A stretch of DNA of 17,132 nt from Bacillota bacterium (GCA_003511465.1 DOID01000044.1:21963-39094), one strand, 5' to 3'; positions 6,567 to 15,234 are shown, counted from the stretch's first letter. The notes: a model not told the origin generated them from the letters alone. Made by a program: numbers and translations.

Positions 6567-7958
6567 ATGCACGATGATAAATTAAAAGAAGAATGCGGCG
6601 TGATCGGGATCTATGCTAAAGAACAAAATGTTCAAGATCTGATTTACCATGGTCTTTATGCTTTGCAACACCGCGGACAAGAGAGTGCGGGGATCGCGGT
6701 CAGCACGGACGGGGCGATCCGGTACCATAAAAATAGCGGTCTGGTCTCCGAGGTCTTTAGTGATCGGGACCTACGCCAAAACCTCCGGGGGAAACTGGGC
6801 ATCGGCCATGTCAGATGCGCTAAATCCTCCGATAATCTGACTTTAAATGCCCAACCGTTGGTGGTTAAGTATAAAAAAGGGCAGATCGCCATTGCCCATA
6901 ACGGAAATATCGTAAACGCCGATAGTCTTCGGGAAATTTTGGAGGATGATGGGGTCATCTTTCAGACTACCAATGATAGTGAAGTGATCGCCAATTTGAT
7001 TGCCCGCTACCACAAGGATGGGATTGAGCGGGCGGTCAACCGCGTCACAGAATTGCTCAAGGGTTCCTATGCCCTGGTGTTAATGACCACCGATAAGCTG
7101 ATCGGGATCCGGGATAATCAAGGAATCAGACCCCTTTGCCTGGGGCAGATCGAGGACGGGTATGTTTTAGCCTCGGAAAGCTGTGCGCTGGATACCATGG
7201 GGGCGGAATTTGTCCGGGATATTGAGCCCGGAGAGATGGTGGTCATTGATCAAAGTGGGATCAAGAGCATTTTCAATGATAAATGGAACAAAAAAAGACT
7301 TTGTATCTTTGAACTCATTTACTTTGCCCGGCCGGACAGTAGGATTGATGAAATCAGTGTCTACCGCGCACGCAAAGAGGCTGGGAAAATCCTCGCGCGG
7401 GACTTTCCGGTAGCGGCTGATCTCGTGATCGCCGTTCCTGACTCCGGCACCTCCGCGGCCATCGGCTATGCCGAGGAGTCGGGAATCCCCTATAGTATTG
7501 GCTTAATTAAAAACAGGTATATCGGCCGCACCTTTATTGAACCAGACCAAAATAGCAGAGAACAAGGGGTCCGGATTAAGCTGAATGTTTTAAAGGAAAA
7601 TATCGATGGAAAAAGCATCGTCCTGGTAGATGATTCCATTGTCCGGGGAACGACGAGTACCAGAATTGTCAAGATGCTGAAGCAGGCGGGGGCCAAGGAA
7701 GTCCACCTACGGATCAGCTCCCCACCGGTGATCTATCCATGTTTTTTTGGGATCGACACCCCCTATCGCCATCAGTTAGTTGGGTTTAATAAAACTGCCA
7801 CGGAAATGTGTGATCTAATCGGAGCCGACAGTCTAGGGTTTTTATCGGAAGCAGGACTTTTAAAATCCACCGGGAAGGCTGAGGGGTTCTGTTTAGCCTG
7901 TCTAAATGGGGACTATCCGATGGAAATTCCAAGGGAAGAAGGGGTTTTTTGTGAATAA
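6567..7958 (+). CDS. purF: Amidophosphoribosyltransferase with altered glutamine loop
   Basis: 463 residues from ATG 6567; AGAGG sits 7 bases upstream, favouring this over the ATG at 6564. Makes phosphoribosylamine from PRPP and glutamine or ammonia, the committed step. The N-terminal Ntn-hydrolase domain has Cys10 exposed after propeptide removal (E-E-C-G-V-I-G), L-Q-H-R-G-Q-E, H-N-G-N and T-N-D-S-E-V. The phosphoribosyltransferase domain has the PRPP loop V-D-D-S-I-V-R-G-T-T (D355, D356). Four cysteines (246, 392, 442, 445) match the 4Fe-4S ligands of the Bacillus-type enzyme. The odd part is the glutamine loop: after G-H-V-R83 the family has Y-[SPA]-T-x-G, here C84-A-K86-S-S-D, with no change in length. 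Loss of the Thr and Tyr suggests weakened glutamine use although Cys, Arg, Asn-Gly and Asp remain. It lies 11 bases after purE and overlaps purM by 8. Confidence 0.95.
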   Translation: MHDDKLKEECGVIGIYAKEQNVQDLIYHGLYALQHRGQESAGIAVSTDGAIRYHKNSGLVSEVFSDRDLRQNLRGKLGIGHVRCAKSSDNLTLNAQPLVVKYKKGQIAIAHNGNIVNADSLREILEDDGVIFQTTNDSEVIANLIARYHKDGIERAVNRVTELLKGSYALVLMTTDKLIGIRDNQGIRPLCLGQIEDGYVLASESCALDTMGAEFVRDIEPGEMVVIDQSGIKSIFNDKWNKKRLCIFELIYFARPDSRIDEISVYRARKEAGKILARDFPVAADLVIAVPDSGTSAAIGYAEESGIPYSIGLIKNRYIGRTFIEPDQNSREQGVRIKLNVLKENIDGKSIVLVDDSIVRGTTSTRIVKMLKQAGAKEVHLRISSPPVIYPCFFGIDTPYRHQLVGFNKTATEMCDLIGADSLGFLSEAGLLKSTGKAEGFCLACLNGDYPMEIPREEGVFCE

Positions 7959-8991
7959 GGGATTAACCTATAAAAATTCCGGCGTCGATGTCACCGCTGG
8001 CTATGAAGCCGTTAAACTAATGAAAACTCATGTTCAAAAAACATTCACCCCCGGGGTAATCTCGGATCTCGGCGGCTTCAGCGGTTTGTTCGCCCTCAAC
8101 CAAGGTCAGTATGGGGAACCGGTCTTGGTCGCGGGAACAGATGGGGTCGGGACCAAGTTGATGATCGCCTTTGCCCTCGACCAGCATGACACCATTGGTG
8201 AAGATTGTGTTGCCATGTGCGTCAATGACATTCTATGTCAAGGTGCCAAACCTCTTTTCTTTTTGGACTACATTGCCACCGGGAAACTGGTTCCGGAAAA
8301 AATCGCCAAAATCGTCGCCGGGATCGCCAGTGGTTGCGTCAAAGCAGGCTGTGCACTATTGGGCGGCGAGACCGCTGAAATGCCTGGTTTATATAAACCG
8401 GATGAGTACGATTTAGCCGGTTTTGCCGTCGGGGTGGTCGATCGGAAGCAGATCATCACCGGCGAAAAAATAAAGGAAGGCGACGTTTTGATCGGGTTAC
8501 CTTCCAGCGGGGTGCATAGTAACGGTTTTTCCTTAGTCCGCCGCCTCTTCTTCCAGCTTCATCAGTATGATGTTGATCATTATTTTGATGAACTCGGCAG
8601 TTCTTTAGGGAAAGAACTGATCAAGCCCACCCGGATCTATGCCTCGGCCCTCAGTGGGCTGGGAGACCAATTTGCCATCAACGGGCTCTGTCATATCACC
8701 GGCGGTGGCTTTTACGAGAACATTCCCCGGATGCTGCCCCCTGGTTTACGCGCAGTGGTCGACCCTAGCGCGGCTCCTGTCCCCCCGATTTTTAAACTCA
8801 TGCAAGAACTCGGTTCCATTGATACCGCTGAGATGTATGCCACCTTTAATATGGGGATCGGCCTGATGATGGTGGTAGCACAGGATATAGCGGACCAGAT
8901 CATTCAGTTTTTGGCCACCAAAAACGAAAAGGCCTATATTATCGGTGAAATCATCGCCGGCGAGAGGGGGGTCTCCATATGCCACCCGTAA
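7951..8991 (+). CDS. purM: Phosphoribosylformylglycinamidine cyclo-ligase (AIR synthetase)
   Basis: 346 residues, the usual length. Closes FGAM to AIR with ATP. The start is GTG 7951 inside the purF 3' end (8-base overlap) with GAAGGGG 6 bases upstream; the protein then begins M-N-K-G-L-T-Y-K-N-S-G-V-D-V, as family members do. Further motifs are G-T-D-G-V-G-T-K-L, V-N-D-I-L-C-Q-G-A-K-P-L-F-F-L-D-Y, L-G-G-E-T-A-E-M-P-G, P-S-S-G-V-H-S-N-G-F-S-L, H-I-T-G-G-G-F-Y-E-N-I-P and F-N-M-G-I-G. All the conserved blocks are present and nothing looks unusual. It is downstream of PurL in the pathway, and tight coupling suggests balanced synthesis with PurF and PurN. Confidence 0.97.
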   Translation: MNKGLTYKNSGVDVTAGYEAVKLMKTHVQKTFTPGVISDLGGFSGLFALNQGQYGEPVLVAGTDGVGTKLMIAFALDQHDTIGEDCVAMCVNDILCQGAKPLFFLDYIATGKLVPEKIAKIVAGIASGCVKAGCALLGGETAEMPGLYKPDEYDLAGFAVGVVDRKQIITGEKIKEGDVLIGLPSSGVHSNGFSLVRRLFFQLHQYDVDHYFDELGSSLGKELIKPTRIYASALSGLGDQFAINGLCHITGGGFYENIPRMLPPGLRAVVDPSAAPVPPIFKLMQELGSIDTAEMYATFNMGIGLMMVVAQDIADQIIQFLATKNEKAYIIGEIIAGERGVSICHP

Positions 8992-9623
8992 AGATTGGGG
9001 TTTTAATTTCCGGCCATGGGAGCAATCTTCAGGCCCTAATTGACCAGATTACTACGGGAAAAATCAACGGCCAAATCACGGTCGTGATCTCCGATCGAAA
9101 AGACGCGTACGGATTAATTCGCGCGGAAACTCACCAGCTTAATGCCGTTTTTGTTGACCGAAAAAGTTGCAGCACGGAGACGGAATTTAACCGAAAGATC
9201 CTGGCGGTCCTAACAAATAATGAGGTTCAGCTAATCGTCCTCGCTGGTTATTTAAGGATTTTAAGTGGGGAAGTGGTCCACGCTTATCATAATCGGATCA
9301 TTAATATTCATCCCGCTTTGATCCCAAGTTTTTGCGGTCAGGGCTACTACGGGAAAAAGGTGCATCAGGCGGTCTTGGATTATGGCGTAAAATTAACCGG
9401 CGCCACCGTTCATTTTGTCGATGAAGGAACCGATACCGGTCCGATCATCAGCCAAAGGGCCGTCGCCGTTGAACGGGACGATACGGTGGAATCGCTGCAG
9501 AACAAAGTTTTAAACCTTGAACACCAGCTCTTACCCGAGGCTGTAATGCTGTATTGTGCAGGCAAGCTAAAAATAGATGGAAGAAAAGTGTGGAGGATTG
9601 AGGATGAAAAGAGCGTTAATTAG
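8979..9623 (+). CDS. purN: Phosphoribosylglycinamide formyltransferase (10-formyl-THF dependent)
   Basis: 214 residues. Transfers the formyl group of 10-formyltetrahydrofolate to GAR. Near the N-terminus is G-S-N-L-Q-A-L (15-20 region), then L-A-G-Y-L-R-I-L, I-N-I-H-P-A-L-I-P-S-F with Asn109 and His111, and T-G-A-T-V-H-F-V-D-E-G-T-D-T-G-P-I-I with Asp148. These three residues align with the catalytic Asn106, His108 and Asp144 of the E. coli enzyme. The F-C-G-Q-G-Y-Y-G stretch resembles clostridial relatives. The start overlaps purM by 13 bases, with GAGAGGGGGG upstream at spacing 7. No formate-dependent PurT is present, so folate is the one-carbon donor here. Confidence 0.97.
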   Translation: MPPVKIGVLISGHGSNLQALIDQITTGKINGQITVVISDRKDAYGLIRAETHQLNAVFVDRKSCSTETEFNRKILAVLTNNEVQLIVLAGYLRILSGEVVHAYHNRIINIHPALIPSFCGQGYYGKKVHQAVLDYGVKLTGATVHFVDEGTDTGPIISQRAVAVERDDTVESLQNKVLNLEHQLLPEAVMLYCAGKLKIDGRKVWRIEDEKSVN

Positions 9624-11136
9624 CGTGTATGACAAGACTGGCATTGTCGACTTGGCAAGGAAGCTGGTGGCGATGGGCTGGGAGGTTATTTCAACCGGGG
9701 GTACAAAGAAAACCCTGATTGATGCCGGCATCAACGCCACCGATGTTTCCACCATTACCGGTTTTCCCGAATGTTTCGATGGGAGGGTAAAGACACTCCA
9801 TCCCCGGCTTCATGGGGGTCTCTTGGCCTTAAGAGATAATGAAGATCACCTCAGAACCATGGAAGAACTAAAGATTTGTCCCATCGATCTAGTCGTGTGC
9901 AACCTCTATCCCTTTAAACAAACGATTCTAAAAGCAGGAATCGCTCATGAAGAAATCATTGAAAATATTGATATTGGCGGGCCTTCAATGCTACGCGCCG
10001 CCGCCAAAAATTACCGTTTTGTTTCGGTGCTGGTCGATCCGGGCGACTATGAGCTTGTCGGCCAGGAATTGGCAGAAAACGGCGAAGTAAAGGCTGAAAC
10101 AAGGGAGTATCTGGCCGCCAAAGTGTTCCAACATACGAGTAGCTATGATGCGTTGATCGCCGAGTATTTCAATAAAAAAGCCGGGCTCCGCTTCCCGGAT
10201 ACGCTCACGCTTACCTTTGAAAAGAAACAAGGACTGCGCTATGGAGAAAATCCCCATCAAAACGCCGGGTTTTATACGGAAATCCTGGACACCCAGGGAA
10301 CGCTGGCTGAAGCGGAGCAGCTCCACGGCAAAGAATTATCCTATAACAATATTGGCGATGGCAATGGTGCCATTGAGATCTTGAAAGAGTTCGAAGCCCC
10401 GACCATTGTCGCAGTGAAACACGCGAATCCCTGTGGCGTAGGTAGTGGAGAAACCATCGAAGCCGCTTTTCGCAAGGCCTATGCTGCCGATCCAAAGTCC
10501 ATCTTTGGCGGAATCATTGCCGCCAACCGTGAAATCGATGAGCAGACCGCCCACCTCATCAGCGAGATCTTTCTCGAAATTGTGATTGCCCCCTCCTATA
10601 CCGAGTCTGCCCTGGAAATTTTAAAGGCCAAGAAGAACCTACGGCTTTTAGTCCTATCCGACCTGACTAAGAAGGAATATTCGGCTTATGATCTGAAAAA
10701 AGTCCTGGGCGGAGTCTTACTCCAGGATCGCAACCAAAACCAGCTCTATGAAAAGCTGGAAGTGGTAACGGAGACCAAACCCTCTGACCAGGAACTGGAG
10801 GATCTCCTCTTCGCGTGGAAGGTCGTAAAACATACCAAATCCAATGCCATCGTCTTGGCGAAAGACCAAGGCACGGTGGCGGTCGGACCCGGACAGGTCA
10901 GCAGAATTTGGGCGCTGGAGAACGCAATTAAACAAGGGGACGTTGCCGTACGTGGGAGTGTCATGGCCTCTGATGCCTTTTTCCCCTTTCCGGATTGTGT
11001 CGAAGCAGCGGCGGAGGCGGGGATAACCGCCATCATCCAACCCGGCGGCTCCATCCGCGACCAGGAATCCATTGACGCGGCCAACAAGCATGGAATCGCC
11101 ATGGTCTTTACCGGGCTTCGCCATTTTAAACATTAG
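9604..11136 (+). CDS. purH: Bifunctional AICAR transformylase / IMP cyclohydrolase
   Basis: 510 residues. Catalyses the last two steps to IMP. The N-terminal MGS-like cyclohydrolase domain (about 1-195) starts M-K-R-A-L-I-S-V-Y-D-K-T-G and contains S-T-G-G-T, D-G-R-V-K-T-L-H-P-R-L-H-G-G and I-D-I-G-G-P-S-M-L-R-A-A-A-K-N. The C-terminal transformylase domain has L-R-Y-G-E-N-P-H-Q, V-K-H-A-N-P-C-G with catalytic Lys272 and His273, and ends A-S-D-A-F-F-P-F, Q-P-G-G-S-I-R-D and T-G-L-R-H-F-K-H. ATG 9604 is chosen because GGAGG lies 7 bases before it and it gives the standard N-terminus; it overlaps purN by 20 bases. Complete, nothing missing. Confidence 0.97.
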   Translation: MKRALISVYDKTGIVDLARKLVAMGWEVISTGGTKKTLIDAGINATDVSTITGFPECFDGRVKTLHPRLHGGLLALRDNEDHLRTMEELKICPIDLVVCNLYPFKQTILKAGIAHEEIIENIDIGGPSMLRAAAKNYRFVSVLVDPGDYELVGQELAENGEVKAETREYLAAKVFQHTSSYDALIAEYFNKKAGLRFPDTLTLTFEKKQGLRYGENPHQNAGFYTEILDTQGTLAEAEQLHGKELSYNNIGDGNGAIEILKEFEAPTIVAVKHANPCGVGSGETIEAAFRKAYAADPKSIFGGIIAANREIDEQTAHLISEIFLEIVIAPSYTESALEILKAKKNLRLLVLSDLTKKEYSAYDLKKVLGGVLLQDRNQNQLYEKLEVVTETKPSDQELEDLLFAWKVVKHTKSNAIVLAKDQGTVAVGPGQVSRIWALENAIKQGDVAVRGSVMASDAFFPFPDCVEAAAEAGITAIIQPGGSIRDQESIDAANKHGIAMVFTGLRHFKH

Positions 11137-11157
11137 GATGAGTAGAGGTGTGTAATC

Positions 11158-12405
11158 ATGAAGGTGCTGGTAATCGGTGGCGGCGCCAGGGAGCATGCCC
11201 TGGTCTGGAAGCTGTCGCAAAGTCCAAAGGTGACGAAGATCTTTGCCGCCCCCGGTAACGGCGGAATTGCCCAACTGGCCCAGTGTGTCCCGGTGCCAGA
11301 GACTGATCTCGATGGGTTACTTACTTTTGCCCTCCGCGAAAAGATTGACCTTACTGTGGTTGGACCAGAGGTACCCTTAGTCGCCGGGGTTGTTGATCGG
11401 TTTAAAGCCAACGGACTCCAGATCTTTGGACCGGACCAAAAAGGTGCACGACTGGAAGGAAGCAAAAAGTATGCCAAGGAATTTATGCTGAAATACCAAA
11501 TTCCCACGGCCCAGTATGCCGCCTACGATAACTTAAATGAGGCCTACGCCGGTTTAGAGCAGTTCGCTTTCCCCTTAGTGATAAAAGCCGACGGGCTGGC
11601 GGCCGGTAAAGGAGTCGTGATTTGCCACCGTAAAGAAGAGGCGGCCGCCGCCATTAAAAGTATGATCGAAGATGGCAAGTTTGGTGCCGCCGGTAAAGAA
11701 ATTATCATCGAAGAGTTCCTGGAAGGAGTCGAAGCTTCCCTGCTATGTCTGGTCACGGCTGATAAAATCATCCCACTAGAAAGCGCCGGAGATTACAAAA
11801 GACTTCTGGATCATGATCAAGGGCCCAACACCGGTGGTATGGGCTGTGTTTCGCCCAATAAAACCCTCACCCCATCATTGATGGCCGTGATCGAAAGGGA
11901 GATCTTAAAACCGTCGTTAAAGGGGATTCAAGCCGAAATGATGGATTATAAAGGAATTCTCTTCATCGGTCTGATGATCACCGCCCAGGGACCAAAAGTG
12001 CTGGAATTTAACGTTCGCTTTGGTGATCCGGAAACCGAGGTCCTCCTACCCCGGCTGGAAACGGATCTAGTTGATCTCTTTTTAAAAACCATCCAGGGGA
12101 CGATCACCAGAGAAGACCTAGTCTGGAGTCAAAAGACCTGCTTAGGCGTTGTTTTAGCCACCGCCGGTTACCCGGAGTCCTCCGGATCTGGCCAGGCTAT
12201 CACCGGATTAGACGAAGTTGACGCCGAAATCATGCTTTTCCATGCCGGAACCAAACGGGAAGACCAACTAGTCACCAACGGCGGACGCGTACTTGCCGTC
12301 GTTGCCTTGGGGGATCCCTTGGATCAGGCCCGCACTAAGGTCTACTCCAATATCAAGAAAATCCATTTTGATGGGATGCAGTATCGAACAGATATTGGTC
12401 GCTAA
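11158..12405 (+). CDS. purD: Phosphoribosylamine-glycine ligase (GAR synthetase)
   Basis: 415 residues, close to the usual 420-430. Joins phosphoribosylamine (the PurF product) to glycine with ATP. It has an N-terminal domain with V-I-G-G-G-A-R-E-H-A-L (the second Gly of the usual G-G-G-G-R is Ala), an ATP-grasp core with A-D-G-L-A-A-G-K-G-V, G-P-N-T-G-G-M-G and the Mg-binding E-F-N-V-R-F-G-D-P-E-T-E, and a C-terminal domain. It starts 21 bases after purH with AGAGGTG at spacing 7. PurD and PurF are separated by three genes but work in sequence, as phosphoribosylamine is unstable. Confidence 0.97.
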   Translation: MKVLVIGGGAREHALVWKLSQSPKVTKIFAAPGNGGIAQLAQCVPVPETDLDGLLTFALREKIDLTVVGPEVPLVAGVVDRFKANGLQIFGPDQKGARLEGSKKYAKEFMLKYQIPTAQYAAYDNLNEAYAGLEQFAFPLVIKADGLAAGKGVVICHRKEEAAAAIKSMIEDGKFGAAGKEIIIEEFLEGVEASLLCLVTADKIIPLESAGDYKRLLDHDQGPNTGGMGCVSPNKTLTPSLMAVIEREILKPSLKGIQAEMMDYKGILFIGLMITAQGPKVLEFNVRFGDPETEVLLPRLETDLVDLFLKTIQGTITREDLVWSQKTCLGVVLATAGYPESSGSGQAITGLDEVDAEIMLFHAGTKREDQLVTNGGRVLAVVALGDPLDQARTKVYSNIKKIHFDGMQYRTDIGR

Positions 12406-12516
12406 TCTCATCACTTAGGGCTTTTTGCGTTGGATTTGAGGATTTCGATCCAAATTTCTTTAGCTGGATACAACACAAAAAGCTTATTTAAGACTATATA
12501 TGAAAGGACTGTTCCG

Positions 12517-13200
12517 ATGCGACTAGTTTTTCAAGGAAAAACAAAAGACATTTATGCCTTAGCCGATGGCAACTATCTAATGAAATTTAAAGATGATGCC
12601 ACCGGAATCGATGGAGTCTTTGATCCAGGAGCGAATGCCGTTGGTTTATCCATTCTCGGGGCGGGAAAATCCAACCTGAAAATGACCAAATATTTCTTTG
12701 AAGTATTAAAAGAAAACCATATTCCCACCCATTATGTGGATGCCAACTTAATGGAAGGAACAATGACGGTACAACCGGCAAAGTTATTCGGGAAGGGGCT
12801 GGAAGTAATCTGCCGCTACCGTGCCGTAGGTAGTTTCCTGCGGCGCTATGGTCTGTATGCTGAAGCCGGACAACCTTTAGATGGTTTCGTGGAATTCACT
12901 TTGAAGGATGATGCGCGGCAAGATCCGCCCATCACGGAAGATGCTCTGGTGATGTTGGGGATACTCACCGCCGCTGAATACAAAACCCTGAAGGATTTAA
13001 CTGTAAAAGTCTCCCACCTAGTCAAAGCGGTCCTTCGGACAAAGGGAATTGAATTATACGACATTAAATTGGAATTCGGTCGCATCGGCGCCGACCAATC
13101 AATTGCAGTAATTGATGAAATCTCCGGTGGAAATATGAGGGCGTATCAAGGAGACAAATACCTTGAGCCACTGGTCTTAGAGAAACTAATCCTTGAATAG
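12517..13200 (+). CDS. purC: Phosphoribosylaminoimidazole-succinocarboxamide synthase (SAICAR synthetase)
   Basis: 227 residues from ATG 12517 (AAGGA at spacing 8). Joins aspartate to CAIR with ATP. It starts R-L-V-F-Q-G-K-T-K-D-I-Y-A-L, then K-F-K-D-D-A-T-G, T-H-Y-V, E-V-I-C-R-Y-R-A-V-G-S-F-L-R-R-Y-G and I-D-E-I-S-G-G-N-M-R. These fit the PurC fold; the D-G-V-F-D-P-G-A-N stretch, in place of the classical post-KDD segment, puts it in a distinct clostridial-like branch. It is the last gene of the operon and the only one with a real gap before it (111 bases). The open frame runs 29 codons further upstream, but that part has no ribosome binding site and no family match. It is followed 10 bases later by a strong terminator. 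Confidence 0.95.
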   Translation: MRLVFQGKTKDIYALADGNYLMKFKDDATGIDGVFDPGANAVGLSILGAGKSNLKMTKYFFEVLKENHIPTHYVDANLMEGTMTVQPAKLFGKGLEVICRYRAVGSFLRRYGLYAEAGQPLDGFVEFTLKDDARQDPPITEDALVMLGILTAAEYKTLKDLTVKVSHLVKAVLRTKGIELYDIKLEFGRIGADQSIAVIDEISGGNMRAYQGDKYLEPLVLEKLILE

Positions 13201-13210
13201 CACGAAAGTT

Positions 13211-13244
13211 AAAGCGCCTAGGTTTTAAGACCAAGGCGCTTTTT
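13211..13244 (+). terminator. Intrinsic terminator of the purine operon, probably bidirectional
   Basis: AAAGCGCCT pairs with AGGCGCTTT (9 bp), continued across an A-A mismatch by GGT/ACC, with a 6-base loop and a run of five T at 13240-13244. It lies between convergent purC and murJ; on the minus strand it is followed by TTTAACTTT, so it can also end the murJ transcript. Confidence 0.9.
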
Positions 13245-13261
13245 AGACCGACCGGCAAAAA

Positions 13262-14833
13262 CTATCTCCGGAGCATGCGTTTAATTAGTTTAACCTCATC
13301 CATCCGGAGCAGGGCGGCGAGGGCGACATAAATGATAACCCCGAGGCCGATTCCTCCCGCCACTTGCAAAAGCCGAAACAGGTTGGTAGTGAGCGCTAAT
13401 CCGGTCAAGAACCGGTCCCAAGGTGGCATGAATAGCCGAATCGCCAACGCCATCCCTAGCGCGGCTAAAGTCGATTGCAGCCCGGTTTGGATCAACTTTC
13501 CGCTTCTTAACCCGCCGACCTTTTTACGCAGAAGATAGAAAGAGAGTACCATATTGGCCACGCCCATCAAAGAAAAGGACAGCGCCAAACCGCCGTGCTG
13601 AAGCGGTGTGAAACGGAGAAAAATAAAGTTCAGGACGATGCTCAAAACTACGGTGGAGATCGACACCTTCACCGGCGTTATGGTATCTTTAAGGGCGTAA
13701 AAACCCCGGGGTAAAATCTGGATCACCCCATGGGCAAACAAGCCCAAGCTATAAAAGAACAAGGCATACGCCGTCAAATCTGTCTGCTGGGCTGAAAATT
13801 CTCCCCGCTCGTAGAGTAAACGCACGATCTCCGTCCGCATCACAATAAAGCCCAGCGCCGACGGGATCGTAATAAAGAGAATCACCTGAATCCCCAAAAT
13901 CAGGTTATCTTTATACTCCTTCCACTTCCGAACCGCCGCCAACTGAGAGAGGGTCGGAAAGAAAGCAGTCGAGACGGCGGTGGCGAAAATCCCTAAGGGG
14001 AGAAGCACTAACCGCTGGGCTAAACGAAGATAGGTAATACTCCCTTCCGGTAAAGCTGAAGCCATGTTGGTCGTCACCCAGATGTTAAGCTGAGTAGCGG
14101 ACAAACCCAGCACCGCCGGGAGCATTAAACGGATCATTCTTTTGAAGCCCGGGTGCTGAAGGTTGATGTAAAGCGGGTTGTAACCCTTAATTTTCTTGAT
14201 GGCAAAAAAGGCTTGGGTCAAGAAGTTGCCAATTGCCCCGATCACAACCCCAAACGCCATCCCTTTAATTCCGAAACGTGGCCCCAAAAACCAAGCGCCC
14301 AGAATAATCCCAACGTTATATAAAATCGGTCCGAAAACCGGCACAAAAAAGCGCTGATAGGAGTTGAGTACTCCGCCCATGAGACCAGCCAAGGCGGTAA
14401 AAAAGACCGCCGGAAACATCATCCGGGTGAGCTCAATTAAGAGTTCTAATTTCCCCTCTTTCATTTGGTAGGCTTGTAACGGAGCAATTTGGCGCGCAAA
14501 GATGATCCCCAGCAGAGAAAAAACAGCCAGGAGGATAATGGTGACGTTCAAGAAGGTGCTGGCCATCCTCCATCCGTCTTCTTCCTCATTTTTGGCTAGG
14601 TATTCGGAGAAGAGGGGGATAAACGCAGCGGATAAGGCCCCTCCGACTAAAAGGTAGTACATAAAATCAGGAATGACAAAAGCAGCAAAAAACGGGTCGG
14701 TTTCAGCTCGGGTAAATAAATTAGCGGTAATTGTTTCTCGCACAAAGCCTAATAAGCGGCTGAAAAGGATCATTCCGGAAATCATGCCGGCTGTCCGGGC
14801 GAGTTTCCCGGAAGAATCGGGAGTTATCTTCAA
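13262..14833 (-). CDS. murJ: Lipid II flippase MurJ (MviN family)
   Basis: 523-residue, very hydrophobic protein with about 14 membrane segments, the standard size for the MurJ/MviN branch of the MOP superfamily. The N-terminus carries the typical S-R-L-L-G-F-V-R-E and the loop F-A-A-F-V-I-P-D-F-M-Y-Y-L-L-V-G-G-A-L-S-A-A-F-I-P-L-F. MurJ moves lipid II across the cytoplasmic membrane for peptidoglycan synthesis. The arginine-rich I-P-N-L-L-R-R of E. coli MurJ is I-P-D-F-M-Y-Y here, a pattern I associate with Gram-positive relatives. The start is TTG 14833 with GGAAAGGA about 9 bases upstream. A terminator separates it from the upstream small gene, so it probably has its own promoter in the 100 bases before it; I cannot assign one. 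Confidence 0.93.
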   Translation of the reverse strand: MKITPDSSGKLARTAGMISGMILFSRLLGFVRETITANLFTRAETDPFFAAFVIPDFMYYLLVGGALSAAFIPLFSEYLAKNEEEDGWRMASTFLNVTIILLAVFSLLGIIFARQIAPLQAYQMKEGKLELLIELTRMMFPAVFFTALAGLMGGVLNSYQRFFVPVFGPILYNVGIILGAWFLGPRFGIKGMAFGVVIGAIGNFLTQAFFAIKKIKGYNPLYINLQHPGFKRMIRLMLPAVLGLSATQLNIWVTTNMASALPEGSITYLRLAQRLVLLPLGIFATAVSTAFFPTLSQLAAVRKWKEYKDNLILGIQVILFITIPSALGFIVMRTEIVRLLYERGEFSAQQTDLTAYALFFYSLGLFAHGVIQILPRGFYALKDTITPVKVSISTVVLSIVLNFIFLRFTPLQHGGLALSFSLMGVANMVLSFYLLRKKVGGLRSGKLIQTGLQSTLAALGMALAIRLFMPPWDRFLTGLALTTNLFRLLQVAGGIGLGVIIYVALAALLRMDEVKLIKRMLRR

Positions 14834-14931
14834 TCGAAAAAATCCTTTCCTAAAAACTTTATTTTAAAACACATTCCCTGTTTAAGTGGAAATTCCTGCC
14901 CCAAGTAAATTAAGGAAGTCCAAACTTTAGC

Positions 14932-14964
14932 AAAAAACCCCGTACCTGAGGAAGGCTAGGGGTT
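14932..14964 (-). terminator. Terminator overlapping the stop codon of the small gene at 14956
   Basis: On the minus strand AACCCC (14959-14964) pairs with GGGGTT (14936-14941), with three more pairs inside a 2x2 internal loop, followed by TTTTTT. The stop codon TAG of the 85-residue ORF lies within the hairpin, so gene and terminator are fused end to end. Confidence 0.75.
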
Positions 14965-15213
14965 ATGATGATGTTTTAAAATAGGCATCCCTTCAAACAG
15001 CAAACGTCTGGCCGTCACGGTCTCGATCTCCCAGAAACCCATAATCCTGATGGGTTTCTGCTCTCCTCCGGGGGGACGGGCTAAGGCGGGAATTGCGCGC
15101 GGCCGAAGAAAATAGTGTAGCCCTAAAGCGGAAACAACTAAGGTTACACCAACCAATAAGTTTAAAAAGAGAAAGTTCTTTACCACCGCCGGAGGAATCT
15201 TTGTTTTACCCAA
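14956..15213 (-). CDS. Small single-pass membrane protein, unknown function
   Basis: 85 residues: a short basic N-terminus, one TM segment at about 14-36 followed by R-P-R (positive-inside rule ambiguous), then about 48 residues ending in H-H-H-N-P. I do not recognise a family. It lies 75 bases downstream of gpr on the same strand, the position that spoIIP occupies in many Bacillota. The short N-tail/TM arrangement would fit a SpoIIP N-terminus, but no SpoIIP amidase domain follows, so this is only a thought. The start is uncertain: TTG 15213 has only a distant SD (GGGGGGAGGA, spacing about 17), and an in-frame CTG 15 bases upstream is nearer to it. The terminator at its stop codon shows that the frame end is real. 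Confidence 0.5.
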   Translation of the reverse strand: MGKTKIPPAVVKNFLFLNLLVGVTLVVSALGLHYFLRPRAIPALARPPGGEQKPIRIMGFWEIETVTARRLLFEGMPILKHHHNP

Positions 15214-15234
15214 CTTTTTAAAGTACAGAGTCCT

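Noticed and set aside
12406..12516. Internal terminator or promoter between purD and purC
   Set aside because: A 6-bp TTGGAT/ATCCAA stem with a 12-base loop and an AT-rich TATATA are present, but the stem is too weak and no -35 at proper distance is seen.
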